This document shows, piece by piece, positions 1 to 9,131 of a DNA stretch of 64,000 nucleotides. The notes under the pieces were generated by a model. It was not told where the DNA came from. It worked only from the letters and a program-made list of their open reading frames with translations, and searched no databases. Position 1 is the first letter of the stretch. Every line of letters starts with the position of its first letter. Source of the stretch: Mariprofundus sp. EBB-1 (GTDB taxonomy: Bacteria; Pseudomonadota; Zetaproteobacteria; Mariprofundales; Mariprofundaceae); contig NZ_RCFQ01000009.1 of NCBI RefSeq assembly GCF_003665155.1, positions 1-64,000 on the forward strand, given 5' to 3'. A program made the position numbers and the translations under genes.

Positions 1-2
1 TA

Positions 3-470
3 GGACCACAAGGCCCAGCGGGTTCAGTGCAAGGTATGGCATTTGTGAAATTCAAATGTGCAGCAAACAGTTCCCCCCTAATTCAGGGTAACAATCTACT
101 TTGCTTAAACACCATTTCCCAACAGTCTCCACTTGCTAATACAGCGATACAACAGTCGGCATTAGTGCAAGATGGCATAGAATTGTTGAAGGTTGGAATT
201 TACGAAATTACTACGACAGCAGCCATTATTGCAGGATTAGGAGGTACTGCATATATGGATATTCTAGCTGATAACATACCTGTCTCCAGAGTTCAGGCGT
301 ATTATAGTAACCAAGTATGGAAATCGCTTCATCAATCGACATATATATACGTAACAACGCCAGGCACTATAGTAACATCGATGATTACTATGAATGCCAG
401 CACTGGTACTGTGTGGCATTTGTCTGAAAACACTTCTCTACAAGTCATGTATCTTGGTGCAGGAAACTAA
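3..470 (+). CDS. Collagen-like protein, C-terminal part (5' end outside window)
   Basis: The frame is open from the window edge. Its first residues read GPQGPAGSVQG, a Gly-X-Y collagen-type repeat, so the gene begins upstream and the GTG at 27 is not a convincing start. About 145 residues follow with alternating hydrophobic and polar stretches and many Thr, Ser and Ile residues, compatible with a beta-sandwich. Collagen stalk followed by a C1q/TNF-like globular head is known from exosporium BclA-type proteins and some phage fibres; assigning that fold here is inference. The likely role is a trimeric surface or fibre protein. A terminator follows 60 bp downstream, so this is the last gene of its transcript. 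Confidence 0.6.
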   Translation, partial: GPQGPAGSVQGMAFVKFKCAANSSPLIQGNNLLCLNTISQQSPLANTAIQQSALVQDGIELLKVGIYEITTTAAIIAGLGGTAYMDILADNIPVSRVQAYYSNQVWKSLHQSTYIYVTTPGTIVTSMITMNASTGTVWHLSENTSLQVMYLGAGN

Positions 471-530
471 GCTTTTTTTAGACAATATTTTTTTGCACTA
501 GCGTGCATTATTTAGATTGCAAGTTCAGAA

Positions 531-568
531 AATAAGAGCCGCATCAAAAAAGCGGCTCTTATTTTTTT
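531..568 (+). terminator. Intrinsic terminator of the collagen-like gene
   Basis: A perfect 12-bp stem (AATAAGAGCCGC pairing with GCGGCTCTTATT) encloses a 9-nt A-rich loop and runs into seven T residues. It lies 60 bp after the collagen-like stop codon. The A-rich left flank is weaker, so it should act mainly on plus-strand transcription. Confidence 0.85.
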
Positions 569-723
569 AGTTCACAAAGGTAAACATATAGAAATCAACT
601 AAAATCACGTCATTTGATTGCTGTCCGGATTAGTCAGAATAGGAAGCCAAACAGGACTTGAACTAGATAAATGTGAACGTCTAAAGCTGGCCCTGGCAAA
701 TGGGGCTACCCGGAAGCCATCAC

Positions 724-2406
724 TTAAAACGGTGCTGGAATTTCAAACTCCATGCGTTCTCGGCTAGTCGGATGATTAAAGCAGAGGCGTTGAGCATGCA
801 GCATTAAGCGCTCCGCATCTTCACCATAAAGGGCATCTCCAATGATAGCGGCATTCAGGCCATTTCTGTGTGAGGCGTGCATGCGCAGTTGATGGGTGCG
901 GCCGGTGTGAGGATAAAACCAGATACGTGTTGATTCGCCTTCGTAGCCAATCACCTGCCAATGCGTTTGCGCAGTTTTGCCATATTCGTAACAGACCACC
1001 TGACGTGGACGATCATCAAAATCAACACGCAGGGGCAGATCAATATCACCCTCTTGCATATCCGGTGGCAAACGCCTGTTTAACAGAGCTTCATAACGCT
1101 TTTCCACACTGCGCTGGATAAATTGTTTCTGTAGTTGCTTATTCACACGCAAATTTTTCGCTACCAGCAGCAGGCCGGACGTAGCCATATCCAGCCTGTG
1201 CACCAGCTTTAACTCAGGACACTCCGGATAACGTTCCATCAGCCGTGTATAAACAGAGTCCTTCACATATTTACCCGGTGAGGACATCAATCCGGCCGGT
1301 TTATTGAGCACCAGCAGATCATCATCTTCAAACACAACCAGTGGCTCATCGGCACCAACCGTTGTAACGGCCAGACCAAAATCGGGCTCTGCTTCTACCT
1401 CTAAACCACGCAACATAAATGGTAAAATCGGATGACACTTCCCGCGACAAGCCGGATAAAACTGACCATGATGACGGATGCCACTGGCAGGTGATGCCCC
1501 CCACCAGAATTCAGCCAGCGCCAGCGGGTAGAGACCATGCAGATGGGCATATTGAATCAGTTTGGGCCCTGCACAATCACCTGCCCCTGCCGGCGGCATG
1601 CCTTCAAACAAGTCGGTCATAGGGTGCTTTTCACCAAGATGATTGGTCAGTACATAGGTTTCAAATACACGGCGATGCAGGATGCGTGATTTTTCTGTGC
1701 GGGTCTCTTTAATGCTTGTGATCTCAGTCTCAATCCCTGCCAACTGATCCTGCAACACTTGCAGTTGTTCACTCCAGATCAACATGGCATTGGTGGCTTC
1801 GCGTTTATGGTGCTGACTGGCCAGCGCCAGTGCTGCTATCGTTGGCTGCCGCTCAGCATCACTAAGATCCTGCCGTTGCTGTAATATCTGGCGCTGTTGT
1901 TTGCGCGCATCTTTTGCTGCTTTGTGTTTTTGTTTCAGTGCGTTCAATTCCTGATCGCGTGCAAGCATCAGTGCTGCAATCTGTTGTTTCAGACTTGCGC
2001 GCTGCTGCGATGTTTCAAGCTCTTGTAACTGTGCGGTGAGATCGGCTAACTGCTCATTACCCTCGGACAAGAATGCATCATGACCGGCCTGATCATACAC
2101 CTGCGGCACAAAGCCCGGCATGATCCACTCACCATTCATCATGGCTGAAAAGCCACTCAAAAAACCCACACCACCGCCCTGATCGCGAACCACCAACACA
2201 CCGAACATTTTGCCGCCATTGGCAGAGAAAAAGTCACGTGGCAGATCCGTTTGAGCAGCCAAACGTTCCTGCAGCATCAAACTGGCTTTTTCAGCCAATG
2301 GATGTGGTGCATTGGAAAATGGGCTGGGCATGATGGAGGGTATTTCATCTGCCGCCGGAGTTTCCGGGAAATAGGTTAGCAGATCATCTGAAATAGCCGC
2401 ATTCAT
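724..2406 (-). CDS. RluA-family pseudouridine synthase with long N-terminal coiled-coil extension
   Basis: The last third is an RluA-type pseudouridine synthase: VHRLD at 402-406 holds the catalytic aspartate, followed by DMATSGLLL and a C-terminal GRTHQLRMH motif. Such enzymes isomerise uridine in rRNA or tRNA. The protein has 560 residues against roughly 220-320 for RluA/C/D. The first 350 residues include a Gln/Lys-rich coiled coil (about 115-240) and a Cys/His-containing segment around 310-325. Long relatives of this kind occur in gammaproteobacteria. Its ATG overlaps the RND pump stop codon (ATGA), making it the last gene of the efflux operon. The RNA target cannot be read from the sequence. 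Confidence 0.85.
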   Translation of the reverse strand: MNAAISDDLLTYFPETPAADEIPSIMPSPFSNAPHPLAEKASLMLQERLAAQTDLPRDFFSANGGKMFGVLVVRDQGGGVGFLSGFSAMMNGEWIMPGFVPQVYDQAGHDAFLSEGNEQLADLTAQLQELETSQQRASLKQQIAALMLARDQELNALKQKHKAAKDARKQQRQILQQRQDLSDAERQPTIAALALASQHHKREATNAMLIWSEQLQVLQDQLAGIETEITSIKETRTEKSRILHRRVFETYVLTNHLGEKHPMTDLFEGMPPAGAGDCAGPKLIQYAHLHGLYPLALAEFWWGASPASGIRHHGQFYPACRGKCHPILPFMLRGLEVEAEPDFGLAVTTVGADEPLVVFEDDDLLVLNKPAGLMSSPGKYVKDSVYTRLMERYPECPELKLVHRLDMATSGLLLVAKNLRVNKQLQKQFIQRSVEKRYEALLNRRLPPDMQEGDIDLPLRVDFDDRPRQVVCYEYGKTAQTHWQVIGYEGESTRIWFYPHTGRTHQLRMHASHRNGLNAAIIGDALYGEDAERLMLHAQRLCFNHPTSRERMEFEIPAPF

Positions 2407-5400
2407 GAGGTGGCCATCACCACCTGAGTCTTATCATCGGATACAATCATTGAATCCTCATCGACACGTTGTTCGCTATCTGAAGGATCATTGACCGTAC
2501 GATCATCTGAACGGTCTTTGGCCAACAGCATATAGACAGCAGGCACCACAAACAGGGTAAATATGGTACCGATAGACAGACCTGTAAAAATTACCAGGCC
2601 CATTGAATAACGCCCGGCAGCTCCTGCCCCACTGGCTATCACCAGCGGAATCACACCAAGTACCATCGCAGCTGTAGTCATCAAAATTGGACGCAGTCGC
2701 ACACTGGACGCCTCAATAATCGCATCGAGTTTCGATCTGCCTGCCAATTGTAATTCATTGGCAAATTGCACCATCAAAATGCCATGTTTACTGATCAAGC
2801 CCATCAAGGTGACCAGCCCCACCTGGGTATAAATATTGATAGTGGCCAGCCCCAGATTGATGAACAGCAGTGCACCTAATAGTGCCAGCGGTACAGAGAC
2901 TAAAATCACCAGCGGATCACGGAAGCTGTTGAATTGAATCGACAGTGCCAGAAAGACAATCACAATCGCAAACAGCATGGTATAAACAAAACCACCGGAT
3001 TCCTGCATATACTGGCGTGACGGACCTGCATAATCGGCGCTATATCCACTCGGTGCTTCCTGATTGAGTGTATTGAGCATGAAATCGAGCACCTGCTGCT
3101 GCGATACACCCGGCGCATAAACACCCTGAATGGTGGCAGAATTGAGCTGCTGGAAGCGGTTGATCGATTCCGGTACCACTTCATACGTTATCGAAGCAAC
3201 CGTAGATGCCTGAATCATCTTACCTGTTGGGGTACGAATATAATAATCGAGTACCTGCTCAGCATTCAAACGGTGCTCCTGCGCCACCTGCGGCATCACG
3301 CGATACGAACGCCCACCAATAGAGAAATAGTTCACATAACCGCCACCGAGAGCCGAGCCTAAAGCCGCACCTACATCCTGCTGACTTAAACCAAGATCAG
3401 TGACCATATCCCGATCCACCACCAGTGTGGACTGCGGTTTATCAATTTTCAGATCTGAATCGATGAAAAAGAACATACCGCTGGCCTTTGCCTTAGCCAC
3501 CACGCGGGCAACAATCTCATTCAGGTTTTCAAATGATTCAGTGGTTTTAATAACAAACTGAAGTGGCAGACCACCTGAACCCGGCAGGGCAGGAAACTGG
3601 AAGGCGGCAACATGGGCACCTGCAATGGTATTCCACTTCTGCTGCAACTCCATCTGTAGCTGCGCAGCACTCTTGGTGCGCTCTTCCCACGGCTTAAAGA
3701 TCACCCCGCCAATGCCCTGATTGATCGTTGGCATGCCGGTAAGCTGAAACATCTGATCATATTCAGGTAACTCTGCCGCCATCTTATATGCTTGATCGGC
3801 ATACACGCCCATCTGTTGTGATGTGGCGTTGGGAGCGCCAGCCATATGCGCCATGACAATGCCCTGATCTTCCTGCGGTGCGAGCTCAGCTTTGGATGTG
3901 GCAAACAAATAAACCACACCAACAAGCAGCAACAAACCCATCACCACCATCACAGGCCAGGTTTCCAACGTGCCTGTTAAACGACGCTGATAAGCACCAT
4001 GCAGGCGTGAAAACTGTCGATCAATAAACAAGACCAAACTGCCCTGTTGCTGAGATGGCTTGAACATCTTGGATGTCATCATTGGAGAGAGAGTCAATGC
4101 CACAATAGCCGAAATCGTTACAGCCCCCGCTAAAGTAAAGGCGAACTCACTAAACAGCGCACCGGTAAGCCCTCCCTGGAAACCAATCGGTACATACGCT
4201 GCGATCAATACCACGGTCATGGCAATAATCGGGCCACCAAGCTCGCGTGCAGCCAGAATTGCTGCTTCAAATGGAGATTTTCCTTCGTGATGCATATGGC
4301 GATCAACATTTTCCACCACAATAATTGCATCATCCACCACCAACCCAATGGCCAGCACCAGCGACAGCAGCGTCAGCAAATTAATCGTATAACCGAGTGA
4401 CTCCATAATAAAAAAGGCACCGATCAATGACAAAGGAATCGCTATTAGCGGCACAACCACTGCACGCCAGTTACCAAGGAATATAAATACCACAAACGCA
4501 ACAATAAGCAGGGCTTCGACCAGTGTTTTAATGACCTCATCAATCGAACTTTCGATAAACTTGGTTCCGTCATAGACCACCTTGCCGGTCAGGCCATTGG
4601 GCATTTGTGCAACAATGGCCGGGAATGCATTGCGCACACGCTCAACCACCTCCAACACATTGGCATCAGGGGCTACCTTCACTCCGATAAATACCGATTT
4701 TTCGCCATCGAAGGCGGTAGTCAGATTATAATCTTCAGCACCCAGCACCACGTTGGCAATATCTTCCAGCCGTACAATCGCACCGTTCTGCTCGCGGATC
4801 GCCAGCTGTTTAAATTCATCCACCGAGTGCAGGCTGGTTGCAGCATTCAACTCCACACTGACCATCTGTCCTTTACTGCTACCGAGTGCCGCCAGATAGT
4901 TGTTACGGGCAAGGGCTGCATGCACATCGGAAGCAGAGAGCCCATAAGCAGCCATGCGGGCAGGATCAAGCCATGCACGCAGCGCAAACTGGCGCGCACC
5001 AATAATTTCGGCGCGCTGCACACCTTCAATACCATCAAGCTGAGGTTTGACCACGCGCAGCAAATAATCGGTGACATTATTGGCCGGTAGCACTTTACTA
5101 AAAAAGCCCATATACATCGAATCAATCGTTTCACCGACCTGTACGGTAATCACCGGCTGTTGGGCTTCGGCTGGCAACTGATTGAGCACCGCATTCACCT
5201 TAGCACTGATATCGGTCAGGGCCCGATTGGAGTCATGATTCAGGCGCAATGTCGCTGTGATGGTTGAGGCTCCACTGACACTGACTGATGACAAATAATC
5301 AATGCCCTCTGTCTGCGCAATGGCCGTTTCCAGCGGTTGCGTGATAAAGCCGGAAATGGTTTCAGCATCAGCACCAAAATAGACCGTACTCACCGTCACC

Positions 5401-5531
5401 ACTGCATTTTGTGTTTCAGGGTACTGGCGAATCGGCATATTCATGATCGCCTGAAACCCTAATACCAGCAGCAACAGGCTAATCGTTGTGGCCAGTACAG
5501 GCCGGCGTATAAATATATCGGTATAACGCAT
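2403..5531 (-). CDS. RND (HAE1-type) multidrug efflux inner-membrane pump
   Basis: At 1042 residues this has the usual AcrB/MexB-family length. It starts with the typical RND N-terminus (MRYTDIFIRRPVLA) and first membrane helix. The transmembrane helix 4 motif GLVVDDAIIVVEN carries the two aspartates of the proton relay, and a helix 10 motif includes SKHGILMVQFANE with the relay lysine. Two large periplasmic loops flank these helices. It would export drugs, bile-like compounds or solvents by proton antiport, together with the membrane-fusion and outer-membrane genes immediately upstream. The start lies 2 bp after the membrane-fusion stop codon. The substrate is not predictable. The cytoplasmic C-terminal tail is acidic. 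Confidence 0.93.
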   Translation of the reverse strand: MRYTDIFIRRPVLATTISLLLLVLGFQAIMNMPIRQYPETQNAVVTVSTVYFGADAETISGFITQPLETAIAQTEGIDYLSSVSVSGASTITATLRLNHDSNRALTDISAKVNAVLNQLPAEAQQPVITVQVGETIDSMYMGFFSKVLPANNVTDYLLRVVKPQLDGIEGVQRAEIIGARQFALRAWLDPARMAAYGLSASDVHAALARNNYLAALGSSKGQMVSVELNAATSLHSVDEFKQLAIREQNGAIVRLEDIANVVLGAEDYNLTTAFDGEKSVFIGVKVAPDANVLEVVERVRNAFPAIVAQMPNGLTGKVVYDGTKFIESSIDEVIKTLVEALLIVAFVVFIFLGNWRAVVVPLIAIPLSLIGAFFIMESLGYTINLLTLLSLVLAIGLVVDDAIIVVENVDRHMHHEGKSPFEAAILAARELGGPIIAMTVVLIAAYVPIGFQGGLTGALFSEFAFTLAGAVTISAIVALTLSPMMTSKMFKPSQQQGSLVLFIDRQFSRLHGAYQRRLTGTLETWPVMVVMGLLLLVGVVYLFATSKAELAPQEDQGIVMAHMAGAPNATSQQMGVYADQAYKMAAELPEYDQMFQLTGMPTINQGIGGVIFKPWEERTKSAAQLQMELQQKWNTIAGAHVAAFQFPALPGSGGLPLQFVIKTTESFENLNEIVARVVAKAKASGMFFFIDSDLKIDKPQSTLVVDRDMVTDLGLSQQDVGAALGSALGGGYVNYFSIGGRSYRVMPQVAQEHRLNAEQVLDYYIRTPTGKMIQASTVASITYEVVPESINRFQQLNSATIQGVYAPGVSQQQVLDFMLNTLNQEAPSGYSADYAGPSRQYMQESGGFVYTMLFAIVIVFLALSIQFNSFRDPLVILVSVPLALLGALLFINLGLATINIYTQVGLVTLMGLISKHGILMVQFANELQLAGRSKLDAIIEASSVRLRPILMTTAAMVLGVIPLVIASGAGAAGRYSMGLVIFTGLSIGTIFTLFVVPAVYMLLAKDRSDDRTVNDPSDSEQRVDEDSMIVSDDKTQVVMATS

Positions 5532-5533
5532 TA

Positions 5534-6715
5534 TTAATGTTCCTGCGGTTTCGGAGCAGCGTTATTGGCCGGTTGCACACTGTTATTAATGATCAGCGGT
5601 GTACCGTTTTTCAATTTCAACTGACCACTGGTTACAACGCGATCACCTTCCTTCAATCCTTCAAGAACAGCCACCTGATCACCACGCTTTTCACCGGTTT
5701 TCACAAACACCTGTTGCGCCACAAGTGTCTCTTTTCCATCTGCACCCTTTTCAGATTTCGCAACAAATAACGTAGAGCCATAGGCATTAAAACTGATAGC
5801 TGTCTGAGGCAGTGTTAATAGCTGCAGCGCTGCTCCACTTTCAACCTTCACATGTGCAAACATACCGGGCAATAGAACCCCATCCGCATTATCGATCACA
5901 CCTTCCAGCAACACATTGCGTGTACTGTTGTCCACTACGGCATTGATGGTATTGATGCGGCCTTTGAAAACCCCAACACTGTTTGTAGCTGTTGCGTTAA
6001 GCGCTCCGGATTGTTGTTGAACAGAGATAGAAATCTCCTGATCACGCTTGATCATACCGACAAACTTCTGCGGCAGATTAAAATCGACATATAGCTTGAG
6101 ATTATTTTGCAGCGACACGATCTGTTGCGCCACATTAAGGAATTGACCGGGATTGATCTGACTCACACCAAGGCGGCCATCAAAAGGGGCGCGGATACGT
6201 TTCTTATCGATGATTGCCTGCTGTTGAGCGACCTGTGCCTGCCTGTTACTCAACTCAGCCTGTGAAATATCAAGCTGCGCTTTGCTGATCGCATGAATCT
6301 TATACTGCTGTTTATCCCGTTTGAACGTGATATCGGCGAGCTTACGACTTGCCCGCAAAGCCTGTAGCTGTGCTGTCTCTTCGGATACATTGAGCTCAAT
6401 CAACAGATCACCCTGCTTAACCCAGTCACCCGATTTGAAATGCACCTTTTTCACCACGCCGGATGTTTCAGCACTGATATCCACACCTTGGATCGCACGC
6501 AGTGTACCGACGGCAGCAATTTGGGGTTGCCACGATTGGTTGGAAACCTGCATCGCTGTCACCGTGGCAGGGGGTTGGGTATTGGACGCTAAAAACTTGG
6601 CCATCATACTGGCAACAAACATTTGGTACCCGATAATGGCCGCAAACAGCACACCAACCATCAGCAACATGATGATCATGCGTTTCGTCATTCGTTTTGT
6701 CGTAGGTTTTTTCAT
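5534..6715 (-). CDS. RND efflux membrane-fusion protein (periplasmic adaptor)
   Basis: This 393-residue protein has an N-terminal membrane anchor (about 11-32), a barrel-sandwich/lipoyl half with VKQGDLLIELN, a coiled-coil hairpin rich in Gln and Ala (about 115-165), the returning half RIRAPFDGRLGVSQINPGQ, and a C-terminal beta-barrel and membrane-proximal domain. This is the HlyD/AcrA order. It bridges the RND pump to the outer-membrane factor. Its ATG overlaps the outer-membrane factor stop codon (ATGA), and the pump starts 2 bp after its own stop, so the three parts are translationally coupled. Confidence 0.92.
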   Translation of the reverse strand: MKKPTTKRMTKRMIIMLLMVGVLFAAIIGYQMFVASMMAKFLASNTQPPATVTAMQVSNQSWQPQIAAVGTLRAIQGVDISAETSGVVKKVHFKSGDWVKQGDLLIELNVSEETAQLQALRASRKLADITFKRDKQQYKIHAISKAQLDISQAELSNRQAQVAQQQAIIDKKRIRAPFDGRLGVSQINPGQFLNVAQQIVSLQNNLKLYVDFNLPQKFVGMIKRDQEISISVQQQSGALNATATNSVGVFKGRINTINAVVDNSTRNVLLEGVIDNADGVLLPGMFAHVKVESGAALQLLTLPQTAISFNAYGSTLFVAKSEKGADGKETLVAQQVFVKTGEKRGDQVAVLEGLKEGDRVVTSGQLKLKNGTPLIINNSVQPANNAAPKPQEH

Positions 6716-8292
6716 TGCTGTTTCTCCACATTCACATTCTGATCTATAACGATTTGATACAAATCATCCTGTTCTAAATCGGTCTTTTCTAAATCTGGCT
6801 GTTCTAAATTGCTCTGATCTATCATATTCCGGTGTGCAGCCACATCACCATCCCACCAGCCACCACCGAGCGCATACATCAGTGCAGCGGTATCGGAATA
6901 GAGCATCGCTCTCGATTGAATCAAATTGATACGCGCCTGTTGATACTGCTTCTGTGCATTCAGCAGATCCAAATAGCTTACGGCGCCATGTTGATGCTGC
7001 AAAAGCACCAGCTCCAGACGTTCAGATGCCAATCCTTCCGCCCGCTTTTCCAATACCAGCCCCTGACCATCCATATCCAGTGCCATCAGTGCATCCGCAA
7101 CATTCTGAAACGCAGTCAGAACACTTTGTCGATATTGTGCGGCAGCCTGCTCATAGAGGGCAATTGCAGCCCTTTTTTTGGCACGCAGTGCCCCGCCTCT
7201 GAACAACGGTTGCAGCACTCCCGCGCCTAAGCCCCACACAGCTGTGCCGGCATTGAACAAATCCGATATTTTAACGGCTTCTGTACCATAAGAACCGCTG
7301 AGCGTGAGGTTGGGATAAAGATTGGCTGTCGCCACTCCGATCTGGGCACTGGCCTGATGCAACAGTGCTTCAGATGCGCGTACATCCGGACGCTGACGTG
7401 TTAATGTAGATGGCAGTGTAAGCGGAATTTCCCGTGGCATGACCAGTTCACTCAAATTAAACGCTGGCAGCGCTTCCCCGCCCGGTGTGCGGCCGACTAA
7501 CATGGAAAGCTGATGTTTGGCCTGAGCCTGCTGTTTTTGCAAAAGCGGCAGCTGTGTACGTGTCTGAGCCAGTGTGACACGTTGGCTTAACAACTCTACC
7601 TTGGCGACCACACCAATTTCATACTGTTTCTCGGTCACATTCAATTGTTCAGTTTCAGATGCGATAATCTCTTTAAGCGCTTCTACCTGCTCTCTCAACG
7701 AGGCTTCATTGATAGCAGCGGTGACTATATTGGAGACCAGCGTAATTTGGGCGGCATGCAACTGAAATGCATCATAATCCACTTGCGCCTGACTATATTC
7801 CAACGTACGCCGTTCACCACCAAACAGATCAAGACTATAACTTACATCCACCGATGCAGTATGTACGGTATACAGACTGCCAAAGGCTGTGCTACCAAAG
7901 GCAGCACCAGAAATTTTCTTTCGTGTACTATTCGCACTGGCATCAACAGATGGAAACAGAATTGACCCGCTCTGTGCACTGTATGTTTCCTGCGTTGCTT
8001 TCAACTTGGCTTTGGCAGCTATCAGGGTAGGACTATCCTTCAGTCCCAACGCAACCAATTGCTGCAAGGCTGGTGATTCAAACAGCTGCCACCATTGCGC
8101 AGGGATGTTCTCTCTCGTCACCAGCTTGCTTTGCTCCGCATCTGAAGAAGTTACATCGGAGCCCTTGTTGTAATAATGATCCACCTTGGGTGAAGCAGGC
8201 CGCTGAAAATCAGGCCCCACCACACAGGCTGTCAAAACCAGCGCCAACAACGACACAAGCAGTGCGTTTATGTTTCGGTACAAAACTCTCAT
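6712..8292 (-). CDS. RND efflux outer-membrane factor lipoprotein (NodT/OprM family)
   Basis: The signal peptide ends in a lipobox (LALVLTAC, Cys about 23), followed by VVGPDFQRP, which is typical of NodT/OprM-type outer-membrane factors. Two OEP repeats follow, with long helices and motifs such as RPDVRASEALLHQASAQIGVATA and a QYRQSVLTAFQNVADAL segment in the second half. It would form the TolC-like exit duct for the pump. The protein is 526 residues, a little longer than usual because of an extra hydrophilic tail with acidic LEQ/LEK pentapeptide repeats after the conserved end near GGGWW. Its ATG overlaps the TetR stop codon (ATGA). Confidence 0.93.
   Translation of the reverse strand: MRVLYRNINALLVSLLALVLTACVVGPDFQRPASPKVDHYYNKGSDVTSSDAEQSKLVTRENIPAQWWQLFESPALQQLVALGLKDSPTLIAAKAKLKATQETYSAQSGSILFPSVDASANSTRKKISGAAFGSTAFGSLYTVHTASVDVSYSLDLFGGERRTLEYSQAQVDYDAFQLHAAQITLVSNIVTAAINEASLREQVEALKEIIASETEQLNVTEKQYEIGVVAKVELLSQRVTLAQTRTQLPLLQKQQAQAKHQLSMLVGRTPGGEALPAFNLSELVMPREIPLTLPSTLTRQRPDVRASEALLHQASAQIGVATANLYPNLTLSGSYGTEAVKISDLFNAGTAVWGLGAGVLQPLFRGGALRAKKRAAIALYEQAAAQYRQSVLTAFQNVADALMALDMDGQGLVLEKRAEGLASERLELVLLQHQHGAVSYLDLLNAQKQYQQARINLIQSRAMLYSDTAALMYALGGGWWDGDVAAHRNMIDQSNLEQPDLEKTDLEQDDLYQIVIDQNVNVEKQQ
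6769..6813 (+). repeat. 15-bp tandem repeat (about 3 units) inside the outer-membrane factor gene
   Basis: Units begin at 6769, 6784 and 6799 and share TTCTAAAT; a degenerate fourth unit (CTGATCTATCA) starts at 6814. On the coding (minus) strand they encode pentapeptide-like units of the form LEQxD/LEKTD in the hydrophilic tail of the outer-membrane factor. The period is five codons, so unit gain or loss keeps the frame. Confidence 0.75.
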
Positions 8293-9044
8293 ATATGTTG
8301 CTCCGTCTGATGGTCTTTGAACCAGATTGTCTGATTCATCACCTTATGCGCATCTGCTTTGCAGCGCTCGAACAGTGCTTCAGGGTCTGTTTCGTGCCAC
8401 CCATAACCTTTGAGAAAATTACTATAATTGGTGGTGAAATGGGTATATTTCCCTTCGCTGCTCTCAGGACACAGCGTGCTGGCATATCCGGACTGGGCAG
8501 TGCTCGATAGCCCCACACACAGCCCCCACATACCGTGAGTTAGATGATGCGCCAGTCGCTCAGTCTCATCCTTATCAAGCGCGGCATGACCGTCCAAACT
8601 CTCTTCAATCGCATCCAGTGCAATATCCAAAAACATATTGGCCAGTTCCACATGCAATTGATTCAACCTATCTGCGCGTGTCTCTGTAGCCCGGCGCCAA
8701 ACCGATGGCATCATGGAAAGATTATCAATCTCGATCAAATCAGGGTGCTGCATCGACATATGCCAACTGCATTGCACCATGGTAATAATTTTCTCTATAG
8801 CAGGAATCGTTTGTTTCTGAATAGCTAACAGCAGATCTTTATGCTCGAGTACCAGGGTATGGGCGCAAGCAAGCAGCAGATCTTCTTTTGTCTCAAAGTG
8901 AGAATAAATAGTGCCCATTGAATACTGGGTTCCCTTGGCAATATCTGACATACGCACATCAAGAAACCCACGCTGCGATAGCAGCTCAATGGTATTCTTG
9001 ATGATCTCTTGCTCTCGAAGTTCACGTTTCTCTCGACGCTGCAT
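8289..9044 (-). CDS. TetR-family regulator of the efflux operon
   Basis: The N-terminal helix-turn-helix of about 60 residues (RGFLDVRMSDIAKGTQYSMGTIYSHFETKEDLL) is characteristic of TetR repressors. The remaining roughly 190 residues are a helical ligand domain. I place the start at the ATG ending at 9044, because an SD-like GGGGTGG sits just before it; an in-frame GTG two codons upstream (9050) is an alternative. It is the first gene of the operon, so it very probably represses its own transcript and that of the pump. The CGAATA repeats immediately upstream are the operator candidate. The inducer is unknown. Confidence 0.88.
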   Translation of the reverse strand: MQRREKRELREQEIIKNTIELLSQRGFLDVRMSDIAKGTQYSMGTIYSHFETKEDLLLACAHTLVLEHKDLLLAIQKQTIPAIEKIITMVQCSWHMSMQHPDLIEIDNLSMMPSVWRRATETRADRLNQLHVELANMFLDIALDAIEESLDGHAALDKDETERLAHHLTHGMWGLCVGLSSTAQSGYASTLCPESSEGKYTHFTTNYSNFLKGYGWHETDPEALFERCKADAHKVMNQTIWFKDHQTEQHI

Positions 9045-9063
9045 ATCCACCCCGCTATAAAAA

Positions 9064-9107
9064 CGAATAATATTCGAATATTAATCGAATACATCTGCAT
9101 GAAGCAA
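9064..9107 (-). promoter_or_regulatory. Candidate promoter and TetR operator (three CGAATA repeats, 11-bp period)
   Basis: CGAATA occurs at 9064, 9075 and 9086, exactly 11 bp apart. It also forms inverted pairs: CGAATA-A-TATTCG at 9064-9076, and TATTCG (9071-9076) opposite CGAATA (9086-9091). On the minus strand a sigma-70-like TTGCTT (9107-9102) and TAATAT (9083-9078) are separated by 18 bp, so the -10 lies inside the repeats. A repressor bound here would block the promoter. Operator function is inferred from position and symmetry. Confidence 0.5.
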
Positions 9108-9131
9108 CCATTATCTTTTTGAACGTTTAAT

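Noticed and set aside
4605-5090. 161-codon plus-strand frame inside the RND pump gene
   Set aside because: Antisense shadow of a well conserved pump reading frame; no ribosome site and no recognisable motif.
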